Positions 1-8,333 of a stretch of 64,000 bases of DNA are shown one piece after another. Numbering within the stretch: position 1 is the first letter of the stretch; every line of letters starts with the position of its first letter. A program made the translations under genes and the position numbers. The notes under the pieces are model-generated. The model was not told the origin of the DNA, ran no database searches, and was given only the letters and a program-made list of their open reading frames with translations. The stretch is from an uncultured Rhodopila sp. GTDB lineage: Bacteria; Pseudomonadota; Alphaproteobacteria; Acetobacterales; Acetobacteraceae. The DNA is taken from positions 1-64,000 of the forward strand of contig NZ_CAIWTY010000022.1 in the NCBI RefSeq assembly GCF_903915725.1, given 5' to 3'.

Positions 1-381
1 CGGAGCACTATGTCAGAGCCGCCCATGAGACCCGCAATGCGCTTGACCATGGAAAACATGCTCTGTTTCATGACGATCGGGCGGCCATGCACCACATGGA
101 ACACTACGGGTGTCATGCATCGGCGGAACTCGTATGAGCGCCGAAGCTTCCCGGCCGCAGGGTCAGTTTCCGGCACCGTCGGTGTGCACCGGGATCCTCT
201 TGGGGGTCATTCTTGCGTCGCGGTCTGATCAGGCAGGTCAGGCGCCCGATCTTGTCTCCGAGCCGGCGGAATCCGCGTCCAGTTCCGAAATATGCGGTCC
301 ACCAAGGTAGTTGCGGCCAGCGACGGCCGGGCCGCCTCGCGCCAATCCTGACTGAAACACATCGATCCGAGGAGTTTCTTC
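1..381. other. Left-edge region without an assigned gene
   Basis: No gene can be assigned with confidence. On the minus strand an open frame starts at an ATG at 116-114 and runs off the left edge (38 codons, beginning MTPVVFHVVHGRPIVMKQSM); it could be the start of a real gene but has no clear ribosome binding site and I do not recognise it. Positions 161-177 hold a degenerate look-alike of the 19-bp element found elsewhere in the window, with an extra base, too poor to call. The last 20 bases carry the ribosome binding site of the oleate hydratase gene. Confidence 0.4.
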
Positions 382-1971
382 ATGGCCGCGGAACAAGCAC
401 CCGCAAAGGTCTATCTCGTCGGCGGCGGAATCGCCTCCCTGGCCGCGGCAGTCTTTATGATCCGAGACGGCAACATCCCGGGCTGCGACATCACGATTCT
501 AGAGGAACTCGATAAGATCGGCGGTAGCCTCGACGGTTCCGGCACGCCGGAGAGCGGGTATGTGCTGCGCGGCGGGCGCATGATCGAGAGCAAATATGTC
601 TGCACCTTCGATCTGTTTTCCTCGATCCCCACTCTCGACGGCAGCAAGACGGTCACGCAAGAGATTGGCGACTGGAACAAAACACTCAAGACGTCCTCCA
701 AGTCGCGGCTGTTCCGGTCCGGGCACCGGGAAAGCGCGCCCTCTTTCGGTCTTCGCGAGCGAGATATCCTGGCGCTCGAGCGACTGGCGCTGGAACCCGA
801 GGCCATGCTGGGCGGGACGAGCATCGCTGAACAGTTCGATCCTGAATTTTTCGCGACAAACTTCTGGTTGATGTGGTGCACCACCTTCGCCTTCCAGCCC
901 TGGCACAGCGCTATGGAGTTCAGGCGCTATCTGTTGCGGTTCGCGCACATGGTCGACGGCCTCAACTGCCTGAACGGCATCATGCGGACCGTTTACAACC
1001 AATACGATTCGATGGTGCGGCCGCTGGTCAAGTGGCTGACCGAGCGTGGCGTCAGATTTGAAACGAATACCCGCGTTACCAATCTCGTGCTGAATGACGA
1101 TCGTGGGTCACTGACCGTGAGGCAGATCGATATCGAGCGTGGCGCCGGGCATGCAACGATCACGGTAGATCCGACGGACTACGTATTGGTCACCCTGGGA
1201 TCGATGACCGAAGCTTCAAGTCTGGGCAGCATGGACACGGCACCCGTGATGAACGGCAAAGCCTGCGGCGGCGCCTGGACGCTCTGGGAAAACCTCGCCA
1301 CCGGCCGATCGGCGTTCGGACGACCGTCGGTGTTCACGGATCATGTCGAGGAGTCGCGGTGGGTATCGTTCACCACGACGCTGCACGATGACACGTTCCT
1401 GCGTATCGTCCGGGACCTGACCGGCAATGTGCCCGGCGAGGGCGGTCTGATCACGATTCCGGATTCGAACTGGCTGGCTTCGATTGTCATTCCGTTCCAG
1501 CCTCACTTCATCGGCCAGCCAGCCGATGTCAGCGTATTCTGGGGCTACGGCCTGTCTGTCGACAAGCCCGGAAACTTCGTCGAGAAGCCGATGTCGGCCT
1601 GCACCGGCCGCGAGATCATGACCGAAATCCTCGGCCATCTGTGCATCGAATCCGAGGCGCCGGATATTCTGAAATCCGCCATCTGCATCCCGTGCATGAT
1701 GCCATACATCACCAGCCAATTCCTTCGGCGCTCGCCGGGCAACCGGCCGCAGGTCGTGCCCTCCGGCTCGCGCAATCTGGGCCTTATGGGCCAGTTCTGC
1801 GAGTTGCCGAACGACGTCGTCTTCACCGTTGAATATTCGATTCGAACGGCTCAGGCAGCAGTGTATCAGCTGCTTGACCTCAAGCGCGAGCCTCCCGCTG
1901 TCTATCAAGGCAGGTTCAATCCCCGAGTTCTGCTCAGGGCGTTCTTGTCCCTGCACGGCATAGGCACATGA
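382..1971 (+). CDS. ohyA: Oleate hydratase (FAD-dependent fatty acid double-bond hydratase)
   Basis: Predicted 529-residue oleate hydratase, which adds water to the cis-9 double bond of unsaturated fatty acids to give 10-hydroxy acids; FAD is bound but the reaction is not a net redox step. The N-terminus (about residues 9-50) has the nucleotide-binding GGGIASLAAAVFMIRDG motif and an acidic ILEELDKIGGSLDGSG stretch typical of the family, and the C-terminal NLGLMGQFCELPNDVVFTVEYS segment is also characteristic. Start chosen because GAGGAG lies 8 bases upstream. The stop overlaps the next ATG by four bases (ATGA), so it is probably translationally coupled to the proton pump. A role in membrane lipid detoxification or adaptation is inferred. 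No 19-bp element of good quality lies upstream. Confidence 0.93.
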   Translation: MAAEQAPAKVYLVGGGIASLAAAVFMIRDGNIPGCDITILEELDKIGGSLDGSGTPESGYVLRGGRMIESKYVCTFDLFSSIPTLDGSKTVTQEIGDWNKTLKTSSKSRLFRSGHRESAPSFGLRERDILALERLALEPEAMLGGTSIAEQFDPEFFATNFWLMWCTTFAFQPWHSAMEFRRYLLRFAHMVDGLNCLNGIMRTVYNQYDSMVRPLVKWLTERGVRFETNTRVTNLVLNDDRGSLTVRQIDIERGAGHATITVDPTDYVLVTLGSMTEASSLGSMDTAPVMNGKACGGAWTLWENLATGRSAFGRPSVFTDHVEESRWVSFTTTLHDDTFLRIVRDLTGNVPGEGGLITIPDSNWLASIVIPFQPHFIGQPADVSVFWGYGLSVDKPGNFVEKPMSACTGREIMTEILGHLCIESEAPDILKSAICIPCMMPYITSQFLRRSPGNRPQVVPSGSRNLGLMGQFCELPNDVVFTVEYSIRTAQAAVYQLLDLKREPPAVYQGRFNPRVLLRAFLSLHGIGT

Positions 1972-4289
1972 TCCAGCAGAAGACCCGATCGGGGCTGACA
2001 AGTACTGAGGCTCGGGCGCGTCTGGTGAATTACGGCCCGAATGCCATGCCGGATACCTCCGCGCATCCATTGCGTATGGCGTTCGAAAAGTTCTGGGCGC
2101 CGGTCCCATGGCTTCTGGAAGCCGCCGTCGTGCTCGAACTCGTGCGCGGAAGCTATCCCGAAGCCGGCATCATCAGCGCCCTTCTGGTGTTCAACGCGGG
2201 GCTTGGACTGTTTCAGGAAGGCCGGGCACAGGCAACGCTAGCCGCGCTGAGGTCCCGGCTCGCGATGACCGCATCGGTCCGGCGTGATGGAGTGTGGGCA
2301 ACTTTGCCCGCCGCCGAGCTGGTTCCCGGCGATGTGGTCAAGCTTTCACTCGGCGGCGTTGTCGCCGCCGACGTGCGCTTGACCGAGGGGAACGTGCTGC
2401 TCGACCAATCGATGCTGACCGGCGAGTCCGTGCCGATCGAGGCGGGTGCGGGCCTGAAGACCTTTGCGGGTGCGCTGGTGCGGCGTGGCGAGGCGATGGC
2501 GGAGGTCACAGCGACCGGCGCGAACACGAAGTTTGGCCGCACCGCGGAACTCGTCCGCACCGCTTATGTGGTCAGTTCGCAGCAGAAGGCTGTTTTGCAC
2601 GTCGTGCGCAATCTCGCTTGCTTCAGCGCGCTGGTTATCGTTGCACTCTCAGCCTACGCCTATTTTCTTCACCTTCCCGTCGCCGAGATCATCTCTCTGA
2701 TTCTGACGGCGGTGCTGGCATCCATACCTGTCGCGCTTCCGGCGACCTTCACCGTTGCTTCGGCGATCGGTGCGCGGGCGCTGGCTCATCTGGGCGTGCT
2801 GCTGACGCGGCTGTCCGCGGTGGATGAGGCTGCAACGATGGATGTGCTATGCGCTGACAAGACAGGCACGCTGACGCTTAATGCGTTGAGCGTGGCGTCG
2901 GTCGAAGCGATGGCCGGCTTCGATAAGGCGCATGTTCTGGCATTGGCTGCTCTGGCAAGCTCGGACGGCGGCCAGGACCCGGTGGATGCCGCCATTCGTT
3001 CGGCCGCCGCTTCCCGCGGGATTTCCGACGCGCCACGGCTGGTCAGCTTCGTGCCGTTTGATCCCGCAACAAAAATGTCCGGTGCGACGGTCCGGGATGC
3101 GGGCGGAGAAACCCGGCAAATTCTGAAGGGTGCCTTTTCCGTCGTCGTTGGCCTTGCGCAGCCATCTCCGGGCGCAGCCGCCGCGGCGGCGGCGCTTGAA
3201 GGCAAGGGGTTTCGCGTGCTGGCGGTCGCTACGGGACCATTCGGGGCACTGCAAGTGGCCGGGCTTGTTGCACTCAGCGATCCGCCGCGATCGGACTCTG
3301 CCAAACTCATTGCCGAGTTGCGTGGTCTCGGCGTTGGTACCGTGATGGTGACTGGCGACGCTCCGTCGACCGCGGCGATCGTGGCCCGAGCGGTCGGGCT
3401 GCGGGCGATGGTCAGTCCGCCCGGGCCGATCCCGGACGGCGTGCGGCCCGAGGCATTCGATGTTTTCGCAGGCGTTCTGCCCGAGGATAAATACCGGCTC
3501 GTCAAGATGTTTCAGGCCAGCGGTCATACCGTCGGCATGTGCGGCGACGGTGCGAACGATGCGCCGGCGCTGCGTCAGGCACAGATCGGGATCGCGGTAT
3601 CCACGGCGACCGATGTCGCCAAGTCGGCCGCCGGAATGGTGCTGACCGATCCCGGCCTGTCGGGCATCGTCGCAGCGGTAAGAGAAGGGCGTGTGACATT
3701 CCAGCGGATCCAAACCTATACGCTGAACTCGATACTCAAGAAGATCGTGACGATGCTGCTGCTGGTTGTCGGCCTGGTGATGACGGGACATGCTGTTTTG
3801 ACCCCGTTCCTGATGATCATTCTGATGGTTATCGGCGATTTCCTGGCGATGTCGTTGACGACCGATAACGTCCGGCCATCTTCCATGCCGAATGCCTGGC
3901 GGATCGGAAGTCTGACGGTCGCCGGTGTCATTATAGGTCTCTGCCTTTTGGCGTTCTGCACCGGGTTGCTGGCAGCCGGAAAGTATGAATTTGGCCTCGG
4001 GACCGATGCGCTGAGGACGGTGACCTTCCTGTCGGTGGTGTTCGGCGGCCAGGCGACGATCTATGCGATCCGGGAACGTCAGCATCTATGCCGATCGGCT
4101 CCGAGCGTTTGGCTTTTGGTGTCATCTGTTGCGGACATATCAATTGGATCGGTGCTGGCTATTTTCGGCATTGCGATGACACCGCTTGCACCGATGGTTG
4201 TCGCCGAGATGTTCGGCGCAGCCGTGGTCTTCACGATCGTCCTCGACGTCGTAAAGCTTCCGATATTCGCCCGGCTTCGTATCACTTGA
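1968..4289 (+). CDS. P-type H+-exporting ATPase (type IIIA)
   Basis: Predicted 773-residue P-type ATPase of the plasma-membrane proton pump group (PMA1-like). Visible signatures are the N-terminal GLTSTEARARLVNYGPNAM segment, the actuator TGES loop (LDQSMLTGESVPI), the phosphorylation motif CADKTGTLT with Asp297, MVTGD, and the hinge GDGANDAPALRQAQIGIAV. Hydrophobic segments flank these in the usual 2+2+6 layout. It would expel protons at the cost of ATP, supporting pH homeostasis or membrane potential when respiration is limited. It overlaps the oleate hydratase stop by ATGA and is followed 15 bases later by an acyl-CoA dehydrogenase. Substrate assignment rests on overall family resemblance. 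Confidence 0.9.
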   Translation: MIQQKTRSGLTSTEARARLVNYGPNAMPDTSAHPLRMAFEKFWAPVPWLLEAAVVLELVRGSYPEAGIISALLVFNAGLGLFQEGRAQATLAALRSRLAMTASVRRDGVWATLPAAELVPGDVVKLSLGGVVAADVRLTEGNVLLDQSMLTGESVPIEAGAGLKTFAGALVRRGEAMAEVTATGANTKFGRTAELVRTAYVVSSQQKAVLHVVRNLACFSALVIVALSAYAYFLHLPVAEIISLILTAVLASIPVALPATFTVASAIGARALAHLGVLLTRLSAVDEAATMDVLCADKTGTLTLNALSVASVEAMAGFDKAHVLALAALASSDGGQDPVDAAIRSAAASRGISDAPRLVSFVPFDPATKMSGATVRDAGGETRQILKGAFSVVVGLAQPSPGAAAAAAALEGKGFRVLAVATGPFGALQVAGLVALSDPPRSDSAKLIAELRGLGVGTVMVTGDAPSTAAIVARAVGLRAMVSPPGPIPDGVRPEAFDVFAGVLPEDKYRLVKMFQASGHTVGMCGDGANDAPALRQAQIGIAVSTATDVAKSAAGMVLTDPGLSGIVAAVREGRVTFQRIQTYTLNSILKKIVTMLLLVVGLVMTGHAVLTPFLMIILMVIGDFLAMSLTTDNVRPSSMPNAWRIGSLTVAGVIIGLCLLAFCTGLLAAGKYEFGLGTDALRTVTFLSVVFGGQATIYAIRERQHLCRSAPSVWLLVSSVADISIGSVLAIFGIAMTPLAPMVVAEMFGAAVVFTIVLDVVKLPIFARLRIT

Positions 4290-4304
4290 ATAAGGTAGGG
4301 TTTC

Positions 4305-5456
4305 ATGAATCCGGAACAAGCAGCAGTACGGCAGTCGGCAAAGGAATTCGTCGCCGGGAATATTATTCCTTATGCCGAGTACTACGACAAATCCGGTGAT
4401 TTCCACGCTTATCTTTTGGAAGCGACGAGGACGACGGGGATTTTCGCGATGGCGGTGCCGACGGAATACGGCGGCCTCGGCTATTGCCCATTGACCCAGG
4501 CCCTGGTGCTGGAGGAATGGGGGTACGGCTGTGCCGCCATGGGAACAACTCTCTCTGCCAGCATTCTGAGCATGGAGGCAGTTCTGATCGCAGGCAATGA
4601 GGATCAGAAGCGCCGCTTCTGCAAGCCTATGCTCGAGGCCGGGCTGGGCGCTTTCGCATTGACAGAGCCGGCGGCCGGCTCCGATGCCAGTGCCGGCGTG
4701 GCAATCGCGGTAAAGAGCGGGAACGACTATATCCTGAACGGCCCGAAATGCTGGATCACCAATGGCGGCGTGGCTTCAGTCTATGTTGTCTTCGCTGCAA
4801 CCGATCCGGCCAGAGGCGCAAAAGGCCTGAGTGCCTTCATCGTCGAGCGCGGCCTGCCGGGCTTCATTCCGGGCGATCGGGAGGAGAAGCTTGGCCTTCG
4901 CAGTTCAAATACCTCGTTCTTCTTCCTGAAGGACGTCCGCGTGCCCGCCGCCAATCTTCTGGGGCAGGAGGGCGATGGAATGAAAATCGCCATGGAAACA
5001 CTCGATATCGCAAGACCTGCAATCGGCGCGCTGGCCGTTGGTCTGGCGCAACGCTGCCTCGATGAATGCGTGAAGCATCTGCGGCGGCGTTTTCCCGCCA
5101 AATCGTTTCCCGGTGAAACTTTGCAGTTTGAACTTGCCGACATGCAAATCGAAATCGAGGGAGCAAGGCAGGCCCAGCATCACACCATGGCGCTGCGAGA
5201 GGCGAAGCTGCCTTTCACCAAGGAATCGGCGGTCGCAAAAACCCTATGCACGGCTGTTGCCATGAACGTCACATCGCGGGCGATGCGCCTGATGGGATCG
5301 CATGCCTACACGTCTGAGTTCGGCAAATTCATGCGCGACGCCAAGGTCATGCAAATATATGAGGGCACCAATCAGATCCAGCGACTGGTGATTGCGCGTT
5401 CAGTGCTCGCTCCCCCGAGGGCGGCGGCCCCGGCAACGACAGCAGGTAAGAAATGA
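4305..5456 (+). CDS. Acyl-CoA dehydrogenase
   Basis: Predicted 383-residue FAD-dependent acyl-CoA dehydrogenase catalysing alpha,beta-desaturation of acyl-CoA. The family signatures are present: the FALTEPAAGSDA flavin/substrate segment, NGPKCWITNGG, and the C-terminal MQIYEGTNQIQRLVIAR motif that carries the catalytic Glu of short/medium-chain members. Length is normal. It overlaps the following paralogue by four bases (ATGA at 5453), so the two may be made together and could form a heteromer. Electron acceptor and acyl chain specificity cannot be read from the sequence. Its place after oleate hydratase suggests fatty-acid handling. Confidence 0.92.
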   Translation: MNPEQAAVRQSAKEFVAGNIIPYAEYYDKSGDFHAYLLEATRTTGIFAMAVPTEYGGLGYCPLTQALVLEEWGYGCAAMGTTLSASILSMEAVLIAGNEDQKRRFCKPMLEAGLGAFALTEPAAGSDASAGVAIAVKSGNDYILNGPKCWITNGGVASVYVVFAATDPARGAKGLSAFIVERGLPGFIPGDREEKLGLRSSNTSFFFLKDVRVPAANLLGQEGDGMKIAMETLDIARPAIGALAVGLAQRCLDECVKHLRRRFPAKSFPGETLQFELADMQIEIEGARQAQHHTMALREAKLPFTKESAVAKTLCTAVAMNVTSRAMRLMGSHAYTSEFGKFMRDAKVMQIYEGTNQIQRLVIARSVLAPPRAAAPATTAGKK

Positions 5457-6589
5457 CGTACTCCTTGACCGAACCTCAGCAAATCCTTGGGCAGCGCGCC
5501 CGGGAATTCGCCTTTGAATTTCTGGATCCGATACTGGCGGATCTTGATCGCGGCCAGATCTTCCCGAAAGCGTTAATCGGCCGCTTGGCGGCACATGATT
5601 TTCTCGGCCTGATGGTTCCGAAACAATCAGGCGTGCCCGGGGCGGGTTTTGTCAGCCATATCGAGGTGGTTCAGGCGCTATCGCGGTCATGCCCCGCCAT
5701 CGCCTCCGTCATCAACAATCATGCCCTGGTCGCGTATGCCATCGCCCATTGGGGCTGCGAATCTCAGAAGAACGCGTATCTGCCCGCGATGATAAAGGGC
5801 GAAAAACTCGGCGCGATTGCCGTCCAGGAAGAAGGTCCGATCCCGGGAGACGGCCCCGCAGCGCTGCTCGCCGTGCCTCAGGGGAGCGGATTTATCCTGA
5901 ACGGAACGAAGACCTTCGTCCGCAATGCGGGTGTGGCCGATGTCTATCTGGTGTTCGCGACCATCCAGTCCGGCCTGACCGGTTTCGTCGTGGATGCCGG
6001 GACAGCCGGGCTGAGCGTTGGACCGAGGCTGGAAACCATGGGACTGAGAGCGTGCCCGGTAGCCGATCTCAGCTTCAAGAACGTTGCGGTATCCGAAACC
6101 ACCGTCGTGGGCGGCGAAGATCCGAGCGTCGCCGGCCAACTGCTTTCAATCGGCGCGGTAGCCGAGGCCGCACAAACCGTCGGTATCGCCAGGGCCGCCG
6201 TTTCACACGCCGCCGAGTATGCGAAACGTCGCGTGCAGTTCCGCCATCCGATCGCCCGGCTGCAGGCGATCCAGACCCTGCTTGCCGAGATTGTCACCGA
6301 CAGCCACATGGCCTGGCTTGGCATCCGGCACGCCGCGCAACTGATCGAGGACGGCGCGCCGTTCGAGGCCGAGGCGGCGATGGTAAAGTTGTTTCTCGGC
6401 CGCTTTGGCTCAAAGATGCTGATCGATGCCATACAGATCGAGGGCGGCATGGGGATTTGCGAAGTCGTCCCCAAGCATATCAGTGGACCGCTCCCTCTCG
6501 CACGGATGTTTCGCGATATTGCCGGAACGACGCTTCTGGATGCTCCGGATGACTTCCCGGACAAGGTCGTCGCCGCAGCCGTTTCGTGA
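5453..6589 (+). CDS. Acyl-CoA dehydrogenase-like protein with altered active site
   Basis: Predicted 378-residue protein of the acyl-CoA dehydrogenase fold (N-terminal helical, middle beta, C-terminal helical domains), more divergent than its neighbour. NGTKTFVRNAGVADVYLVF corresponds to the flavin-contact region. At the C-terminus the usual IYEGT catalytic motif is missing: aligning from the shared RD dipeptide, RDAKVMQIYEGT of the upstream paralogue corresponds to RDIAGTTLLDAP here, placing Asp or another residue where the base Glu normally sits. It may be a catalytically altered or structural partner of the upstream enzyme, as seen in some heteromeric acyl-CoA dehydrogenases. A hairpin terminator follows. 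Confidence 0.82.
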   Translation: MTYSLTEPQQILGQRAREFAFEFLDPILADLDRGQIFPKALIGRLAAHDFLGLMVPKQSGVPGAGFVSHIEVVQALSRSCPAIASVINNHALVAYAIAHWGCESQKNAYLPAMIKGEKLGAIAVQEEGPIPGDGPAALLAVPQGSGFILNGTKTFVRNAGVADVYLVFATIQSGLTGFVVDAGTAGLSVGPRLETMGLRACPVADLSFKNVAVSETTVVGGEDPSVAGQLLSIGAVAEAAQTVGIARAAVSHAAEYAKRRVQFRHPIARLQAIQTLLAEIVTDSHMAWLGIRHAAQLIEDGAPFEAEAAMVKLFLGRFGSKMLIDAIQIEGGMGICEVVPKHISGPLPLARMFRDIAGTTLLDAPDDFPDKVVAAAVS

Positions 6590-6597
6590 TCTCGCCA

Positions 6598-6627
6598 GAC
6601 GCCGGGTGGGAAAATCCGCCCGGCGTC
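6598..6627. terminator. Bidirectional hairpin terminator
   Basis: An inverted repeat GACGCCGGG/CCCGGCGTC with a short A-rich loop lies between the convergent acyl-CoA dehydrogenase-like gene (+) and the small membrane protein gene (-). It has no long U tract on either strand. Confidence 0.6.
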
Positions 6628-6634
6628 AGTCGCG

Positions 6635-6832
6635 TCAGCGACGAATACGATGGATCGCCCATCCAATCCCGGCGATCAGTGCCAGCGCACCGAACGCCGC
6701 AAACAAGCTGCCGCCCGTCAACAGAAGGGTCAACAAAAACCCGGCCACTGCCGCCAGCGCCATATACTTGTTTTCGATCGGGTAGAACTTCTTCTCATAC
6801 GGCTCTCCCGCTTGATCAGGCCGCGGCCGCAT
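6635..6832 (-). CDS. Small membrane protein (65 aa)
   Basis: An unrecognised 65-residue frame overlapping the last 17 bases of the upstream flavoprotein gene. After a charged N-terminal tail (PYEKKFYPIENKY) it contains two adjacent hydrophobic segments (MALAAVAGFLLTLLLTGG and LFAAFGALALIAGIGWA) and a basic end HRIRR, which is what a genuine two-helix inner-membrane protein looks like. It would be the last gene of the flavoprotein unit. No homologue is known to me; the start codon could also be a downstream in-frame codon. Confidence 0.55.
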   Translation of the reverse strand: MRPRPDQAGEPYEKKFYPIENKYMALAAVAGFLLTLLLTGGSLFAAFGALALIAGIGWAIHRIRR

Positions 6833-8261
6833 GAGCCGCTATGCCCGCTGCAACCGATCGGCCGGCGATGCGTCCGAAGACCAAACAATCAATGATGGCA
6901 ACGCTTCCCAAACGGCAGGCGCCGTGAACGCCACCTGTGATCTCGCCAGCCGCGAACAGTCCCGGAATGACAGCCCCGTCGAGATCAATCACCTCTGCCT
7001 GGCCGTTGATTTCGACCCCGCCCATCGTGTGGTGAACCTTCGGCCAAACGCGAGCCGCGTAGAAAGGTGCCGTGGTTAGCGGTCTGGCATCCTTGAGAAT
7101 CAGCTTGCCGAATTCAGGGTCATGCTTCGCCGTCACATATCCGTTGAAGTCCTCAACTGTCTTCGCCAGTGTGCCCGGATCGATCTTGTAGTGAGCGGCC
7201 AGCGCGGCGAGCGTATCGAACCGCCCTACGGTCCCGCTCTCGATCGAATGGTCGAGTCCCCACCAGGCGAATTTGGCGCCATAGGAATCGGCAATGCTGA
7301 TAGCAGGATGACCGCAGGCGATGATGGCGTCGCTCTGGTTTTTGCGATCATCAAGCTCGCTGACGAAGCGCTTTCCACTGGCGGGATCTATCAGAAGCCC
7401 ATGCGCCATCCCGCAACCGGCGATGAATCCGCACCCGGAACCGATCCCTTCGTCGTCCGGGCTGGTTAGGGGCAGAAGCTGGATCTGGTCGAGTTGGACC
7501 GAGGCCGCACCGAGGCGCAGCGCTGCAATGAGGCCCTCGGCCGTAGCGCCCGGCTGGTTGGTGGTCTTGTAGTCCGCTGTCAGCCGCGGGTCCTGCACCG
7601 TGCGGAAATGCAAGTCCTCCGAAAATCCTCCACACGCGAGCACGACGCCTTTGCGGGCCCGGACGTTCTTCAGGAGACCGCTCCCCGGTTCTCCAAAATT
7701 GAATTCCTTGCGTACTGCAACGCCAATCACCCGCCCATCCCGATCGCGGTGCAGTCCGGTGATCTCCGCATGGAGGGTTATCGGCACATTGGCTTTCTTG
7801 AGTGCTTCGACCTGCTTGCCGACGACTTCCGAGCCATGCCCGTTGGCAGTTTGCAATGTCCGCGGCACCGAATGGCCGCCCATCATGTTGATCTGATCTT
7901 TGTAGGCCGCGCCGACCCGTCTCATTGTCCATTCGACGGCCGCGTTGGACTGTTCCGCAACGATACGGGCGAGTGCAGGATGATTGAGACCGAGGCCGGC
8001 AGCGAGCATGTCGCTGTACATCAGATCCGGGGAGTCCTTGATGCCCTGCTTTTTCTGAGCTGCCGAACCGGCTGCGGCAACCTGGCCACCGTTGATCCAG
8101 GAATTTCCGCCCGGTTTGTCCATCTTCTCCAGAATCATGACGGAGGCGCCCGCATCGTGCGCCTCGATCGCGGCGGCGAGTCCGGCAAAGCCTGAACCAA
8201 CCACTACGACGTCGACGGTCTCGTCCCAAACGACGGTTTCACGGTTCGGCGTAATCGGCAT
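6816..8261 (-). CDS. Soluble fumarate-reductase-like flavoprotein
   Basis: Predicted 481-residue FAD-dependent oxidoreductase of the fumarate reductase/urocanate reductase flavoprotein group. It begins with a dinucleotide-binding motif (VVVVGSGFAGLAAAIEAHDAG), has GKRFVSELDDR around the position of the catalytic Arg in flavocytochrome c3, and contains HHTMGGVEINGQAEV and PGLFAAGEITGGVHGACRLG, both diagnostic of the flavoprotein fumarate reductases. There is no haem domain and no signal peptide, so it should be cytoplasmic with an unknown donor. AAGGAGAG precedes the ATG. A 19-bp element sits about 55-70 bases upstream of the start, separating it from the hydrogenase genes on the same strand. 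Other 2-enoate acceptors are possible. Confidence 0.85.
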   Translation of the reverse strand: MPITPNRETVVWDETVDVVVVGSGFAGLAAAIEAHDAGASVMILEKMDKPGGNSWINGGQVAAAGSAAQKKQGIKDSPDLMYSDMLAAGLGLNHPALARIVAEQSNAAVEWTMRRVGAAYKDQINMMGGHSVPRTLQTANGHGSEVVGKQVEALKKANVPITLHAEITGLHRDRDGRVIGVAVRKEFNFGEPGSGLLKNVRARKGVVLACGGFSEDLHFRTVQDPRLTADYKTTNQPGATAEGLIAALRLGAASVQLDQIQLLPLTSPDDEGIGSGCGFIAGCGMAHGLLIDPASGKRFVSELDDRKNQSDAIIACGHPAISIADSYGAKFAWWGLDHSIESGTVGRFDTLAALAAHYKIDPGTLAKTVEDFNGYVTAKHDPEFGKLILKDARPLTTAPFYAARVWPKVHHTMGGVEINGQAEVIDLDGAVIPGLFAAGEITGGVHGACRLGSVAIIDCLVFGRIAGRSVAAGIAAHAAAA

Positions 8262-8313
8262 GGTGCTCTCCTTTATGTCTCATGCAGGTAAGCAGCCGGA
8301 GAAACGAGATGAT

Positions 8314-8332
8314 AGGATCGGAAAATACTCAG
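8314..8332 (-). promoter_or_regulatory. 19-bp regulatory element (copy 1), for the flavoprotein gene
   Basis: On the minus strand CTGAGTATTTTCCGATCCT, one of 17 intergenic copies of T(GA/AG)GTAnTTTCCGAnnCT in the window. It points toward the flavoprotein start at 8261. A -10-like TTACCT lies at 8291-8286, about 31 bases downstream of the core. It immediately follows the hydrogenase large-subunit stop codon. Confidence 0.75.
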
Positions 8333-8333
8333 G

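Noticed and set aside
161-177. GGTCAGTTTCCGGCACC, similar to the 19-bp element, upstream of oleate hydratase
   Set aside because: It has an extra base between GGT and AGTTTCC, lacks the GTA core and has no well-placed -10; over 200 bases from the gene.
2847-4085. Long minus-strand open frame opposite the first H+-ATPase
   Set aside because: Composition is rich in Arg/His/Gln with no recognisable motif; explained as a high-GC shadow of the ATPase gene.
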